Positions 54,962 to 64,000 are shown, counted from the first letter of the stretch. The stretch: DNA of 64,000 nt from Burkholderia sp. WSM2232 (GCF_000472545.1 NZ_AWZV01000004.1:62001-126000), one strand, 5' to 3'. Notes: generated from the letters alone by a model not told the origin. A program made the numbers and translations.

Positions 54962-55888
54962 ATGAGTGCACAGAATGGCAAGCGGACGATTCTCGTCACC
55001 GGCGTCAACGGGCAGGTCGGCTATGAGCTTGCTCGCACGCTGCAAGGGCTTGGCAGCGCAGTTGCGGTGGACCGGTCGACGCTCGACCTGTCGAATCCTG
55101 ACCAGATTCGCGCCGTGGTTCGCGATCTGAAGCCTGCGTTGATCGTCAATCCCGCGGCCTACACGGCGGTGGACAAGGCAGAACAGGAGCCGGAACTTGC
55201 AATGCGCATCAACGGCGAAGCGCCGGGCGTGCTCGCGGAGGAAGCGAAGAAGCTCGGTGCTGCGCTGATCCACTATTCGACGGATTACGTGTTCGACGGA
55301 GAAAAGCAGGATGCTTATGTCGAAAGCGATTCGACGAATCCGCAGAACGCGTATGGCCGAACCAAGCTAGCCGGCGAACAGGCCATTGCGGCAACCGGCG
55401 TGAATCACCTGGTGTTGCGCACAAGCTGGGTCTATGGCACGCGTGGCAAGAATTTTCTGCTCACCATGCTGCGGCTCGGCGCCGAGCGGCCTGAGCTGAA
55501 AGTCGTCGCTGACCAGTTCGGCGCGCCCACCTGGTGCAACACGATTGCGACGCTTACCGCGCATATCGCTGCGCAGTCGTTGGCGGCGCAAGACAACGCC
55601 TCGTGGTGGCAAGAGCGTTCGGGCGTCTATCACCTGTGCGCCGGCGACTCCACTTCGTGGCACGGTTTCGCGTCGGCCATCTTCGAGCTTGCGGACCTGC
55701 CCCATCGGCCCAGCACGCTGCCCATTCCTGCCGCCGAGTATCCGACGCCGGCCAGGCGACCTTCCAACTCGCGCATGTCGAATGAGAAGCTTGCACAGGC
55801 CTTCGGGCTCGCCGCGCCGCATTGGCGCGATGCGTTGAAGCTGTGTTTGACTGACGGGTTCCCGAAGTCGCCTGCCACGCGCCCCTGA
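54962..55888 (+). CDS. rmlD: dTDP-4-dehydrorhamnose reductase
   Basis: A 308-residue reductase: VTGVNGQVGYELARTL, NPAAYTAVDKAE, YSTDYVFDGEK and YGRTKLAGEQ with YxxxK, and RTSWVYGTRGKNF. It completes dTDP-L-rhamnose synthesis. It is the last gene of rmlBACD; 268 bp separate it from manC. Confidence 0.97.
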   Translation: MSAQNGKRTILVTGVNGQVGYELARTLQGLGSAVAVDRSTLDLSNPDQIRAVVRDLKPALIVNPAAYTAVDKAEQEPELAMRINGEAPGVLAEEAKKLGAALIHYSTDYVFDGEKQDAYVESDSTNPQNAYGRTKLAGEQAIAATGVNHLVLRTSWVYGTRGKNFLLTMLRLGAERPELKVVADQFGAPTWCNTIATLTAHIAAQSLAAQDNASWWQERSGVYHLCAGDSTSWHGFASAIFELADLPHRPSTLPIPAAEYPTPARRPSNSRMSNEKLAQAFGLAAPHWRDALKLCLTDGFPKSPATRP

Positions 55889-56156
55889 CGCCGCTGCGCA
55901 AGCTGGTGGCGCTGCTCGTCAAGGGCGCCGGGTTATGGGTTGCCGTTTGCAGCACGCTCGTCCCCGAGCCCACGCTGGCTGACAATACGGAAAGAGGGCG
56001 AGGGTAGAATATTGACCGTCGTGTGACGCTTCCTCGCGCCTGAAACATGTGTTGTGCAGAACGTCTGCCGACGATCGCGCCGGGCTGTGGCGCGGCATGC
56101 CTGTCAGGCTTGCCGCAAAGCGGCCAAGTAATAAATACGGTATTGAAGGGGTGCCT
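55889..56156. other. gap between rmlD and manC
   Basis: 268 bp. A TAGAAT at 56005-56010 could be a -10 box for manC but no properly spaced -35 was found. No hairpin with T-run was seen after rmlD. Confidence 0.35.
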
Positions 56157-57575
56157 GTGAGTTTGTTGCCGATCATTCTGTGTGGCGGGGCGGGTTCGAG
56201 ACTGTGGCCCGTCTCGCGCGAGTCGCACCCGAAACCGTTTATCCGTCTCGCGGACGGGGAAAGCCTTTTGCAGAAGGCTTTCCTACGCGCTGTGTCATTG
56301 CCCGGCGTGAAGGAAGTGCTGACGGTAACCAATCGCGAGCTGTTCTTCAAGACGGAAGACGATTTCCGCGAGGTGAACGCGAATGGCTGCGCGACCTCGT
56401 TCATTCTTGAACCGTTTGGCCGCAATACGGCTGCTGCCGTTGCAACGGCGGCGCTCCATACGGCCAAAACGCACGGCGATCAAACCGTCATGCTGGTGCT
56501 GGCCGCCGATCATCTGATCGCGGATCAGGCGGCGTTCGCGAAGGCCGTAGGAGCAGCGCAGAAGCTGGCCGAGGCCGGCAAGGTGGTCACCTTCGGCGTG
56601 CAGCCGCAAACACCTGAGACGGGCTACGGCTATATCGAGGCGGACGGCGAGAAGGTCGTGCGTTTCGTTGAAAAACCATCGCTCGAAAAAGCACGCGAGT
56701 ACCTGGCATCCGGCAAGTTCGTCTGGAATTCGGGCATGTTCTGTTTCACCGCGCGCACTATTCTCAAGGAGATGCAGCAACACTGCCCCGAGATACTGAG
56801 TGCCGCAGCGGAGTGCATGAAGGCTTCGCCGTCGGCGCAAGGGCCGGACGGCGCCGCGCAGATCCGGCTCGAACCGGGCTGTTTCGGCGCTGTGCCCGAC
56901 GTCTCGTTCGACTATGCGGTGATGGAGAAGTGCGAGCACGCCGCGGTCGTGCGTTGCGACATTGGCTGGACCGACGTCGGTTCATGGACGGCACTCAGCG
57001 ACCTTTCGCCGGCAGACGCGAGCGGCAACCGCGTGGAGGGCGAAGCACTGCTGTTCGACGTGAAGAACTGCTATGTGCGTGGCGGCAACCGCCTGATCGG
57101 CGCTGTGGGCGTGGAGGATCTGATCGTGATCGACACGCCCGATGCGCTGCTGCTCGCAAGCAAAGACCGGGCTCAGGACGTCAAGCAGATTTTCGCGGAA
57201 CTGAAAGCGCGTGGGCATGAAGCGTACAAGCTGCATCGCACGGTGCACCGGCCGTGGGGCACCTACTCGGTGCTCGAGGAAGGCCCGCGGTTCAAGATCA
57301 AGCGCATCGAGGTCAAGCCGGGCGCAAGTCTGAGCTTGCAGATGCATCACCACCGCAACGAACATTGGGTGGTCGTGAGCGGCATGGCCAAGGTCGTCAA
57401 CGGCGAAAAGGAATTCTTCGTGTCGACCAATGAGTCCACTTATATTCCGGCGGGGCACAAGCACCGCCTCGAGAATCCGGGCGTCGTCGAGCTCGTGATG
57501 ATCGAAGTGCAAAGCGGCGAATATCTGGGCGAAGACGACATCGTCCGCTTTGAAGACATTTACGGACGTACTTGA
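56157..57575 (+). CDS. manC: bifunctional mannose-1-phosphate guanylyltransferase / mannose-6-phosphate isomerase
   Basis: About 472 residues from GTG 56157, chosen because GAAGGGG precedes it and the protein has normal length; the frame is open from 56049. The guanylyltransferase loop is ILCGGAGSRLWPVSRESHPK, with FVEKPS and DIGWTDVGSW. The cupin PMI domain is at about residues 350-470 (RPWGTYSVLEEG, QMHHHRNEHWVVV). It supplies GDP-mannose. Its stop is one base before the start of wzm. Confidence 0.96.
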   Translation: MSLLPIILCGGAGSRLWPVSRESHPKPFIRLADGESLLQKAFLRAVSLPGVKEVLTVTNRELFFKTEDDFREVNANGCATSFILEPFGRNTAAAVATAALHTAKTHGDQTVMLVLAADHLIADQAAFAKAVGAAQKLAEAGKVVTFGVQPQTPETGYGYIEADGEKVVRFVEKPSLEKAREYLASGKFVWNSGMFCFTARTILKEMQQHCPEILSAAAECMKASPSAQGPDGAAQIRLEPGCFGAVPDVSFDYAVMEKCEHAAVVRCDIGWTDVGSWTALSDLSPADASGNRVEGEALLFDVKNCYVRGGNRLIGAVGVEDLIVIDTPDALLLASKDRAQDVKQIFAELKARGHEAYKLHRTVHRPWGTYSVLEEGPRFKIKRIEVKPGASLSLQMHHHRNEHWVVVSGMAKVVNGEKEFFVSTNESTYIPAGHKHRLENPGVVELVMIEVQSGEYLGEDDIVRFEDIYGRT

Positions 57576-57576
57576 G

Positions 57577-58398
57577 ATGGACATCACCTTTATCAACGAT
57601 AGTAGTGAAGACCTCACGCGGCACACGCAAAACGACGATCTGATCGTCGGTATGAAGTCGGTGCGCGTGTGGGGCACGCTCGGCTGGCACGACATCCGTC
57701 AACGCTATCGCCGTTCGGTGCTTGGGCCGTTCTGGTTCACGTTGAGCACGATCATCATGGTGGTCGTACTCGGCGCGTTGTACTCCACGCTGCTGCACCA
57801 GGAAATCTCCGACTACCTGCCGTACCTCGCGGTCGGCCTCGTGGTCTGGGCGTATCTCGCGTCGGTGGCCAACGAAGGCTGTCTGGCGTTCATCGGCGCG
57901 GCGTATCTGATCAAGCAGATCCGTCTGCCGCTTACCGTGCACGTATGCCGCATAGCGTGGCGCAACTTCGTGATCCTTTTGCACAGTTTGCCGGTGGTGG
58001 TGGTGTTGCTGCTCGCTTTCGGGCGCTGGCCGGGCTGGGAATTTCTGCTGGTGCCGTTCGCGCTCGGTATCCTCTTGCTGCACGGCGTATGGCTCGGGGT
58101 CACACTAGGCGTGTTGTGCGCGCGTTTTCGCGACATTCCGCCCATCGTCACCAATCTCATTCAGGTCGTCTTCTTTTTCACGCCGGTCATGTGGTCGCCG
58201 GAAATTCTCAAGGAGCGGGGCTGGATCGCCGATTACAACCCGCTCTATCATCTGATCGAAACGGTTCGCGCGCCGCTCACCGGCCGTCCTACTCATTGGG
58301 AGTCGTGGGCCTGGTCGATCGGCCTGCTGGTCGTCGGCTTTGCATTCGCACAGTTCCTGATGAAGCGTTTCCGTAATCGCGTTCCTTACTGGCTTTGA
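57577..58398 (+). CDS. wzm: ABC-2 polysaccharide exporter, permease (Wzm/KpsM-like)
   Basis: A 273-residue membrane protein with about six transmembrane segments. DIRQRYRRSVLGPFWFTLST and FFFTPVMWSPEIL, then YNPLYHLIETVRAPL, are signatures of Wzm/RfbD/KpsM permeases. It exports a lipid-linked glycan across the inner membrane with the adjacent ATPase, 4 bp downstream. ATG 57577 follows the manC stop directly. Confidence 0.95.
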   Translation: MDITFINDSSEDLTRHTQNDDLIVGMKSVRVWGTLGWHDIRQRYRRSVLGPFWFTLSTIIMVVVLGALYSTLLHQEISDYLPYLAVGLVVWAYLASVANEGCLAFIGAAYLIKQIRLPLTVHVCRIAWRNFVILLHSLPVVVVLLLAFGRWPGWEFLLVPFALGILLLHGVWLGVTLGVLCARFRDIPPIVTNLIQVVFFFTPVMWSPEILKERGWIADYNPLYHLIETVRAPLTGRPTHWESWAWSIGLLVVGFAFAQFLMKRFRNRVPYWL

Positions 58399-58402
58399 TA
58401 TT

Positions 58403-59179
58403 GTGAGTTCTTCATCGATTGTCGCTCGTAACATCTCCGTCGAATTTCCGATTTACGAGAACTCCCATCGCTCGCTGAAAAAAGCGGTGCTCAACCTTAC
58501 GACGGGTGGCCGCATCGGCCAGGACGCAGGACGCCATGCGATCGTCAAGGCGATCGACGACCTTACCTTCAGCTTTACAGAAGGTGATCGCGTGGGCCTC
58601 GTCGGGCACAACGGCTCGGGCAAGACCACGCTTTTGCGCACGCTGTCGGGTGTATACGCGCCGGTGCGTGGCGAACTGAAGGTGCATGGAAAAATTGCTT
58701 CGCTGCTGGACGTGTCGATGGGCCTCGACCCTGATGCGACCGGCTTCGAAAACATCTATCTACGCGGCATTCTCGATGGGCTGAAGCCTGCGCGTATCCG
58801 CAGCAAGATCGACGAAATCGCGGATTTCAGCGAACTGGGCGACTACCTGAACCTGCCGGTGCGCACCTATTCGAGCGGCATGATGCTGCGCCTTGCGTTC
58901 GCGATTTCTACGAGCGTCGAAGCCGACATCCTGATCATGGACGAGTGGCTGAGCGTAGGCGACGCGGAGTTCAGCATCAAGGCTGCGGAGCGTCTGGAGA
59001 GCCTCGTTGGCAAGGCGTCGGTGCTGGTCGTCGCGTCACACGATCCGTCGCTGGTCGCGCGCGTGTGCAATCGCAAGATTTCGATGGAACATGGCCGGAT
59101 GATTGCGGACGAGCCTGTATCCCCGCCGGCAGAGAGCGAGGGCCCGCTCGTCAGTCATACCGCGCAGTTACCGCATTGA
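58403..59179 (+). CDS. wzt: ABC-2 polysaccharide exporter, ATPase (Wzt/KpsT-like, short form)
   Basis: A 258-residue ABC ATPase starting at GTG 58403. Walker A is GHNGSGKTTLLRTL; the signature is TYSSGMMLRLAF; Walker B is ADILIMDEWLSVGD. It lacks the extra C-terminal carbohydrate-binding domain of long Wzt proteins, so it resembles KpsT/TagH types that export without sensing a chain end modification. It pairs with wzm. Confidence 0.95.
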   Translation: MSSSSIVARNISVEFPIYENSHRSLKKAVLNLTTGGRIGQDAGRHAIVKAIDDLTFSFTEGDRVGLVGHNGSGKTTLLRTLSGVYAPVRGELKVHGKIASLLDVSMGLDPDATGFENIYLRGILDGLKPARIRSKIDEIADFSELGDYLNLPVRTYSSGMMLRLAFAISTSVEADILIMDEWLSVGDAEFSIKAAERLESLVGKASVLVVASHDPSLVARVCNRKISMEHGRMIADEPVSPPAESEGPLVSHTAQLPH

Positions 59180-59422
59180 GGCTGCAGCGAGAGTCGAAGC
59201 TGCGAGCCTCGCGCGTTGATCAGGTTTCGCGATAGCAGCACCGCATGCAGTGTGTCGATGAACGCTGGATGCGCGCGGGTCGTACTGTGCTCGCGCGTGT
59301 TTCCATTCCAGGCAAAGCTTCGCGCTCAATACAAATCACGCTGCGTGAGCGCCGCGAAAACTTTCGCGGCACATACGGTGACAGCAGTCAGGCGCAAGAG
59401 AGGCGCAACGAGGTTCGAAGTC

Positions 59423-60805
59423 ATGCGAGCTAATCATCCATTCCTGCGTTATTCCGAATCCCTGTTCGTGCGTCAGCCGTTTCGCACGCTGAAGGGTTTT
59501 GCCGGCGGCTACATCGCCTACCCGATTGCGGAGAGCCGCGAAAAGCGTAGTGTGCGCCCCAAGATACAGGAGTTGCGTGAGCATTACAGGCTGCCCATGC
59601 CGCATCGCCGGCGCATCGCGCTGGAGCGTCTCGCGGGCATGCTCGAATTTGCCGGCGCGAAAGTGCCGTATTACCAGGACCTGTTCAAGGCGAGGCAGTT
59701 CGAGCCCGCCAAGGTCAAACAGGACCCGCGCTATCTGGAAGAGCTTCCGTACCTGACGAAGGACATCATCCGCGAGCAGGGGGCGCGTCTGTTGTCCGGG
59801 CCGCTCGAAGCAGGCCAGCATCACGCATGCAAGACCGGCGGCTCGACCGGTTTGTCGACCACGATCTACTACGATCAGGAAGGCGCGGACTACTCGTCGG
59901 CGGTCACCAATTATTGCCGCGAGCGTATCGGCAAACTGCGCCATCGCTCGGAGCTTCACTTCGCGTGCCGTTTTCCGGATCAGGCGATTCCGCAATGGCC
60001 GTCGCGCGAAGACTTCAAGTGCTTCGCGATGAACCGCAGCAACATTTTCTTCGACCGCATCGACGATCAGGGCCTCGAAGAGATGTGGCGCACGTTGAAG
60101 CGCCGCAAGCCTTACCTCGCGCATTCGCATCCTTCCACTATGTACGCACTCGCCTGTTACGTGCAGCGCAAATATGGCGGCGGCAAGGCGTTTCAGGTGT
60201 TCGAGTCGAGCGGCGAGCTTCTCGAGCCGCATGCGCGCGACATGATTGCTTCGGCGCTGCGTTGCCGCGTGATCGACCGTTACGGCCTCGCTGAACTTGG
60301 CGTGATGGCTTATGAGCTCGACGGTCATGAAGGCGGTTTCCAGATACTCGAGTCCGAAGGATGGCCGGAAAGCCGCGTGCTCGAAGGAAATCCGGACGGC
60401 ACGCACGAACTCGTATTTACGGGCTTTCGCAACAAGCTGATGCCGCTCATCCGCTACGCGACGGGCGACAACGCGCGCGTGCAGGAAACGGAGAAGGGCT
60501 TCTTTTTGACCGATGTGGTCGGGCGAATTCACGACGTCGTGCCCATCAACGGAGTCGCCCATCCCACGCACCACATCCAGGACATGCTCGATCATCGCGT
60601 CGGCGGCATTCAGGAGTTCCAGATCGATCTTCGCACCTCGCCGCCCACACTGCGAATCGTGCTGGAGCCGCATGCCAATGCGGAAGACACCACTGCCAGG
60701 CTGCGGCATTTCTGGCAGGACGCCTTCACGATCGCCTATGTCGGTCACGACGACTTCGTGCGCGTCGGCAGCCGGGCCAAGTTCCGTCACGTGGTGACTG
60801 CATGA
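59423..60805 (+). CDS. PaaK/CapK-like adenylate-forming enzyme
   Basis: About 460 residues from ATG 59423 (frame open from 59216). Phenylacetate-CoA-ligase-type features are PYLTKDIIREQG, the AMP-binding loop KTGGSTGLSTTIYYD, VIDRYGLAELGVMAYE and PLIRYATGDNARV. Family members in capsule/O-antigen clusters (CapK) are of unknown role and may activate an acyl or amino-acid substituent. It is 244 bp after wzt and overlaps the deacetylase-like gene by 4 bp (ATGA). Confidence 0.88.
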   Translation: MRANHPFLRYSESLFVRQPFRTLKGFAGGYIAYPIAESREKRSVRPKIQELREHYRLPMPHRRRIALERLAGMLEFAGAKVPYYQDLFKARQFEPAKVKQDPRYLEELPYLTKDIIREQGARLLSGPLEAGQHHACKTGGSTGLSTTIYYDQEGADYSSAVTNYCRERIGKLRHRSELHFACRFPDQAIPQWPSREDFKCFAMNRSNIFFDRIDDQGLEEMWRTLKRRKPYLAHSHPSTMYALACYVQRKYGGGKAFQVFESSGELLEPHARDMIASALRCRVIDRYGLAELGVMAYELDGHEGGFQILESEGWPESRVLEGNPDGTHELVFTGFRNKLMPLIRYATGDNARVQETEKGFFLTDVVGRIHDVVPINGVAHPTHHIQDMLDHRVGGIQEFQIDLRTSPPTLRIVLEPHANAEDTTARLRHFWQDAFTIAYVGHDDFVRVGSRAKFRHVVTA

Positions 60806-62406
60806 TCGGCATTCTTTGGTCCAATGCGTCGGCACAAGCCGGCCACCATGTGCTCGCCGCGGTGCAGCGCTCGGTCAGCGGGAGCCAGCTGCAGCCCATC
60901 TCGCGCAGTCTGCTGCGCGACGGGATGGCGCCCGATATCGTGGTTGCCGTCGATACCCCCGACGGCTGGAGCGCCGACCTTATCGCGTGGCTGCGGGCGC
61001 GGCCCCGCAAGCTCGTGGTGTTCGGCAACATGCCGATCGCGCTTGCCGATTATCTCGGCTATCGAAGTGCTGATCGGCAAGCCGATCTCACCACTGCAAG
61101 CCGCAGCGAACCGGCGCCCTCGGGCGAAGCCCGCGAAAGCGCCGCGGCCGTGCGTTACGGTGCACTGGCGCAGATGCTCGGGGGCGATGCGTGGCATCGT
61201 CCGTTCGAGCGTTTCGATTTCGCCGACGAGTGGAACAATCTGGGCTTCGGCGCGATTCGTGGCGACGGCTCGATCTGGGCAGTCGGCAAGCCAGTGCAGG
61301 TACCCGCGCAGGCCGAACTGGCGGCTGTATTCGTTGGCGGCGAAAGGCAGTTCTCGTACAGCGCGCTCTCCGATGCGGATGCGTCGAGCGTCTTGTGGTT
61401 CAACCGTCCCGTCGGCCCGTGCGATTCGTTCGAGTGGCGCCTCGTCGAGAATTTTCTATCGAGTTATCGGGCGCAGGATATGCTGCCCTGTCAGCCGGTG
61501 CTGAGCGAATTGCCTTGGGGTTACGACGCGGCAATTACGTCGCGCCTCGACTGCGACGAGGGCGTCGAATCGGCGCGTCCGCTGTGGCAGGCGTATCAAC
61601 GTCTTGGCGTGCCCTTCACGCTCGCGGTTCACACGCAAAATCTGAACCGCCCGGAGCACCATGCCATTCTGCGGGAGCTTCTCGCCGACAGGACACAAGG
61701 TGCGGTGCTCTCGCATACGGCGACGCATGCGCCGAACTGGGGAGGCACTTACGACAACGCAGTCGCTGAAGGCATGCAGTCGGCGGCGGTGCTGGAAGCA
61801 GCGACGGGCGTGCCCGTGCGCTATGCCGTCTCGCCGTTTCATCAGTCGCCGTCCTATGCTATGCGGGGTCTCGCGGACGCCGGTTACGAAGGCTGCATTG
61901 GTGGAATCATCCGCAACGATCCTGAGTTCCTGGCCGCTCGCGGCGGCGCACTTGCCGGCATGCCCGCGGGCTTCGTCGCGCACAGCCAGCAGTGCATGCT
62001 GCACGGCGATTGCTTGTTACAGAGCAGCGATCCGCTCACGGTCTTCAAGCAGGCTTTCGACTACGCGTATGCAACCAATACGCTGTTCGGCTATCTCGAC
62101 CATCCGTTCTCCGAACGTTATACGTATGGCTGGACGGACGAGGCGCAGCGTGTCGACGCTCACGAAAAGTTCATTGCATACATCAGAAGCAGGGCGCAAA
62201 AGCCCCTCTTTCTGCATGAAGAAGCGGCGCTCGATTTTGTCAGATTCAGGTCGCTTGCCCAGGTTGCCGGAGCTGCCGGCAAATTTCGCGTTCTGACGCC
62301 GGGCAACCTCGAGGCGGCGCCGGCAAGAGCCGCCGCAGCCTTGACGCTCGGCGTCGAATATCGTGGCGCGCATGTGCCGGTCCAGGCAGGGAACCCATTG
62401 CAATGA
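60802..62406 (+). CDS. polysaccharide deacetylase-like protein
   Basis: A 534-residue protein. The C-terminal half has the NodB-homology pattern of CE4 deacetylases: TSRLDCDEGVESARPLWQAY, then SHTATHAPNWGG (HxxxH metal site), and AVSPFHQSPSYAMRGLADAG. The N-terminal 220 residues have no recognised domain. It may remove N-acetyl groups from the surface glycan. Start ATG 60802 overlaps the preceding stop; it overlaps wecB by 4 bp at its 3' end. Confidence 0.82.
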   Translation: MIGILWSNASAQAGHHVLAAVQRSVSGSQLQPISRSLLRDGMAPDIVVAVDTPDGWSADLIAWLRARPRKLVVFGNMPIALADYLGYRSADRQADLTTASRSEPAPSGEARESAAAVRYGALAQMLGGDAWHRPFERFDFADEWNNLGFGAIRGDGSIWAVGKPVQVPAQAELAAVFVGGERQFSYSALSDADASSVLWFNRPVGPCDSFEWRLVENFLSSYRAQDMLPCQPVLSELPWGYDAAITSRLDCDEGVESARPLWQAYQRLGVPFTLAVHTQNLNRPEHHAILRELLADRTQGAVLSHTATHAPNWGGTYDNAVAEGMQSAAVLEAATGVPVRYAVSPFHQSPSYAMRGLADAGYEGCIGGIIRNDPEFLAARGGALAGMPAGFVAHSQQCMLHGDCLLQSSDPLTVFKQAFDYAYATNTLFGYLDHPFSERYTYGWTDEAQRVDAHEKFIAYIRSRAQKPLFLHEEAALDFVRFRSLAQVAGAAGKFRVLTPGNLEAAPARAAAALTLGVEYRGAHVPVQAGNPLQ

Positions 62407-63524
62407 AAGTCATGGTGGTGATGGGCACGCGGCCCGAGGTCATCAAGCTCGCGCCCGTCGTACGCGCGTTGCGCGAGCAGGTCGACACGGTGGTGTGCGC
62501 GAGCGGCCAACACAAGGATATGGCTGCGCAAGCGCTTGCGTTCTTCGGCATCGAACCCGACGTTACGCTGGATACGATGAGCGCGGGACAATCGCTCAAC
62601 GCGTTGTCCTCGCGCCTCGTCGCGGCGCTCGACCGCGCGCTCGACGAAGTGCGCCCCGACTGGGTGATCGTGCAGGGCGACACGACCACCGCATTTTGCG
62701 CCGGCCTCGCGGCTTTTCACCGCGGGATTGCGGTCGGTCACGTCGAAGCGGGCCTGCGCACCGGCGACCTGACGAGCCCGTTTCCAGAGGAAGCGAACCG
62801 CAGTCTGATTGGCCGCATCGCGACCCTGCATTTCGCGCCCACCGGGCTCGCGCGCCAGCACCTGCTCGCAGAGGGCATCGCCGCAGAAAAGATCGTCGTG
62901 ACAGGCAATACGGTTGTCGACGCGATTGACGCGGTCCGCCAAAGCTGGAGCACGACGCCGCCGCAAAATCCGCTGCCCGAATGGCATGGTGCCGAAGACC
63001 AGCACGTTCTCGTCACCTGCCATCGGCGGGAAAATTTCGGTGACGTGTTGCAAGACATTTGCCGCGTGCTGCGCGACTTGTGCCAGCGCTACAGCGGCTA
63101 CCGCTGGGTGTTTCCGGTGCATCTGAATCCGGCCGTGCGCGGCCCCGTGCATCGCGAACTGGACGGCATTGCGAATCTCGCGCTGATCGAACCCGTCGAC
63201 TATCCGACGAGCCTCTATCTGATCAGCCGCAGCGCGGTTGTGGTCAGCGATTCGGGCGGCATCCAGGAAGAGGCGCCGACCTTTGGCGTGCCTGTCGTGG
63301 TGATGCGCAATCACACGGAGCGCCGTGAAGGCGTCGACGCCGGCTTTGCGACGCTGGCGGGTCAGGCGCCGGCAAACATAGAAAACGCGGTGGCGGGTTG
63401 GCTCGACAACCCCGCGCGTCGCGCGGCGCTGCACAACCGCGCAAACCCTTATGGCGACGGGCTGGCCGCGCGCCGCATTGTCGAAAGCCTGTTGGGCCGG
63501 CCTGTCGAGGTGTTCATTGGTTGA
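62403..63524 (+). CDS. wecB: UDP-N-acetylglucosamine 2-epimerase (non-hydrolysing)
   Basis: A 373-residue GT-B-fold epimerase: VVMGTRPEVIKLAPVV, VQGDTTTAFCAGLA, HVEAGLRTGDLTSPFPEEAN, and SDSGGIQEEAPTFGVPVVVM. It interconverts UDP-GlcNAc and UDP-ManNAc. It starts in an ATGA overlap with the deacetylase-like gene and so is translationally coupled. ManNAc or ManNAcA is therefore likely in the polysaccharide. Confidence 0.96.
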   Translation: MKVMVVMGTRPEVIKLAPVVRALREQVDTVVCASGQHKDMAAQALAFFGIEPDVTLDTMSAGQSLNALSSRLVAALDRALDEVRPDWVIVQGDTTTAFCAGLAAFHRGIAVGHVEAGLRTGDLTSPFPEEANRSLIGRIATLHFAPTGLARQHLLAEGIAAEKIVVTGNTVVDAIDAVRQSWSTTPPQNPLPEWHGAEDQHVLVTCHRRENFGDVLQDICRVLRDLCQRYSGYRWVFPVHLNPAVRGPVHRELDGIANLALIEPVDYPTSLYLISRSAVVVSDSGGIQEEAPTFGVPVVVMRNHTERREGVDAGFATLAGQAPANIENAVAGWLDNPARRAALHNRANPYGDGLAARRIVESLLGRPVEVFIG

Positions 63525-63537
63525 CGGCAAGAATGGG

Positions 63538-64000
63538 ATGTCAGCCGCGCGTGACTGTGTGCTGTTTTCGACCGCGGACTGGGACGAACCGTATTGGACC
63601 AACAAGCAGCACACAGCGAGCATTCTTGCCGCGCGCGGCTGGCGGGTTCTCTATGTGGAGAGTGTCGGTTTCCGTTCGCCGAAGGTCGGCAGCGGCCGCG
63701 ACTGGGCGCGTCTGTGGCGGCGCCTGTGGCGCGGCGTGCAGTCGCTTGTGCTCGGCCCGCCGCGGCGCGCGGCGAACATCTGGGTGCTTTCGCCGCTGAT
63801 GGTGCCGGCCGGGCACCATCTGCCATTCGTGCGTTCGCTCAATCAGGCGCTGCTGCGCTTTTCGGTGGCGCGCTTTGCCAAAGGGCATCGCTACAAAGAC
63901 CCAGTCGTGTGGACGTATCATCCGTACATGCTCGACTCGATCTCGACGCTGCCGCGCGGACCGCTTGTCTATCACTGCGTGGACGATATCGCAGCGATCC
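63538..64000 (+). CDS. glycosyltransferase, N-terminal part (3' end outside window)
   Basis: The frame from ATG 63538 stays open to the window end, at least 154 residues. It begins CVLFSTADWDEPYWTNKQHT, then GWRVLYVESVG and later VWTYHPYMLD and VYHCVDDIAAI, typical of GT4-type (TuaH-like) glycosyltransferases. It is 13 bp after wecB, probably in the same operon. The start could be a few codons upstream. Confidence 0.8.
   Translation, partial: MSAARDCVLFSTADWDEPYWTNKQHTASILAARGWRVLYVESVGFRSPKVGSGRDWARLWRRLWRGVQSLVLGPPRRAANIWVLSPLMVPAGHHLPFVRSLNQALLRFSVARFAKGHRYKDPVVWTYHPYMLDSISTLPRGPLVYHCVDDIAAI

Noticed and set aside
59176-59212. Imperfect hairpin after wzt as terminator
   Set aside because: Stem has a bulge, no T-run follows, and the cluster continues in the same direction.

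Overview
The window looks like chromosomal DNA of a GC-rich betaproteobacterium of the Burkholderia/Paraburkholderia type. The support is the core gene order yqgE-ruvX-pyrR-pyrB-pyrC'-plsC-apaH, a CIRCE-controlled groESL operon, a rubredoxin gene beside a thiD-like kinase, and many LysR, MFS and SDR genes. No rRNA, tRNA, CRISPR array or intact insertion sequence was recognised. This assignment rests on gene content and order read by eye, not on a database search.

Bases 1-36,300 are accessory metabolism and transport. The left end has two small modules pairing an SDR dehydrogenase with an EthD-domain protein, an alpha/beta hydrolase and a collapsed 6-phosphogluconate-dehydrogenase-like gene. 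Next come a TetR-MFS efflux unit with two palindromic operators, a LuxR protein with degenerate HD-GYP halves, a thioesterase and a ClC channel. An EmrB-EmrA-outer-membrane-factor pump follows, controlled by a MarR repressor; three copies of TATCTG-N6-CAGATA flank it. Further right are a hydrolase, a betaine-binding-like protein, a nitroreductase, two MRJP/yellow-like beta-propeller proteins, a quinone-oxidoreductase-like enzyme, a Gfo/Idh/MocA oxidoreductase, and an MFS-hydrolase-tannase operon divergent from a LysR regulator. At least six gene remnants lie here: 6PGDH, EthD, LysR, an OmpR-type response regulator, hydantoinase B and an SDR. The region is therefore actively eroding.

Bases 36,700-50,900 are mostly housekeeping: groES-groEL, then yqgE-ruvX-pyrR-pyrB-pyrC'-plsC and apaH. 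Within it sits a cysC-sulfotransferase pair that could make PAPS and use it to sulfate an unknown glycan or lipid. There is also a very divergent ThiD-like kinase, a large unrecognised protein and a 14-bp minisatellite. The pyrC gene lacks the metal-binding HxH and HxED histidines of dihydroorotase and is best read as the non-catalytic PyrC'/PyrX partner of PyrB.

Bases 51,100-64,000 are the start of a surface polysaccharide (O-antigen or capsule-like) cluster: an rmd-like reductase, rmlBACD for dTDP-L-rhamnose, manC for GDP-mannose, a two-gene ABC exporter (wzm, short wzt), a PaaK/CapK-like adenylating enzyme, a polysaccharide-deacetylase-like protein, wecB and the start of a glycosyltransferase cut by the window end. 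Several of these genes overlap, which indicates translational coupling.
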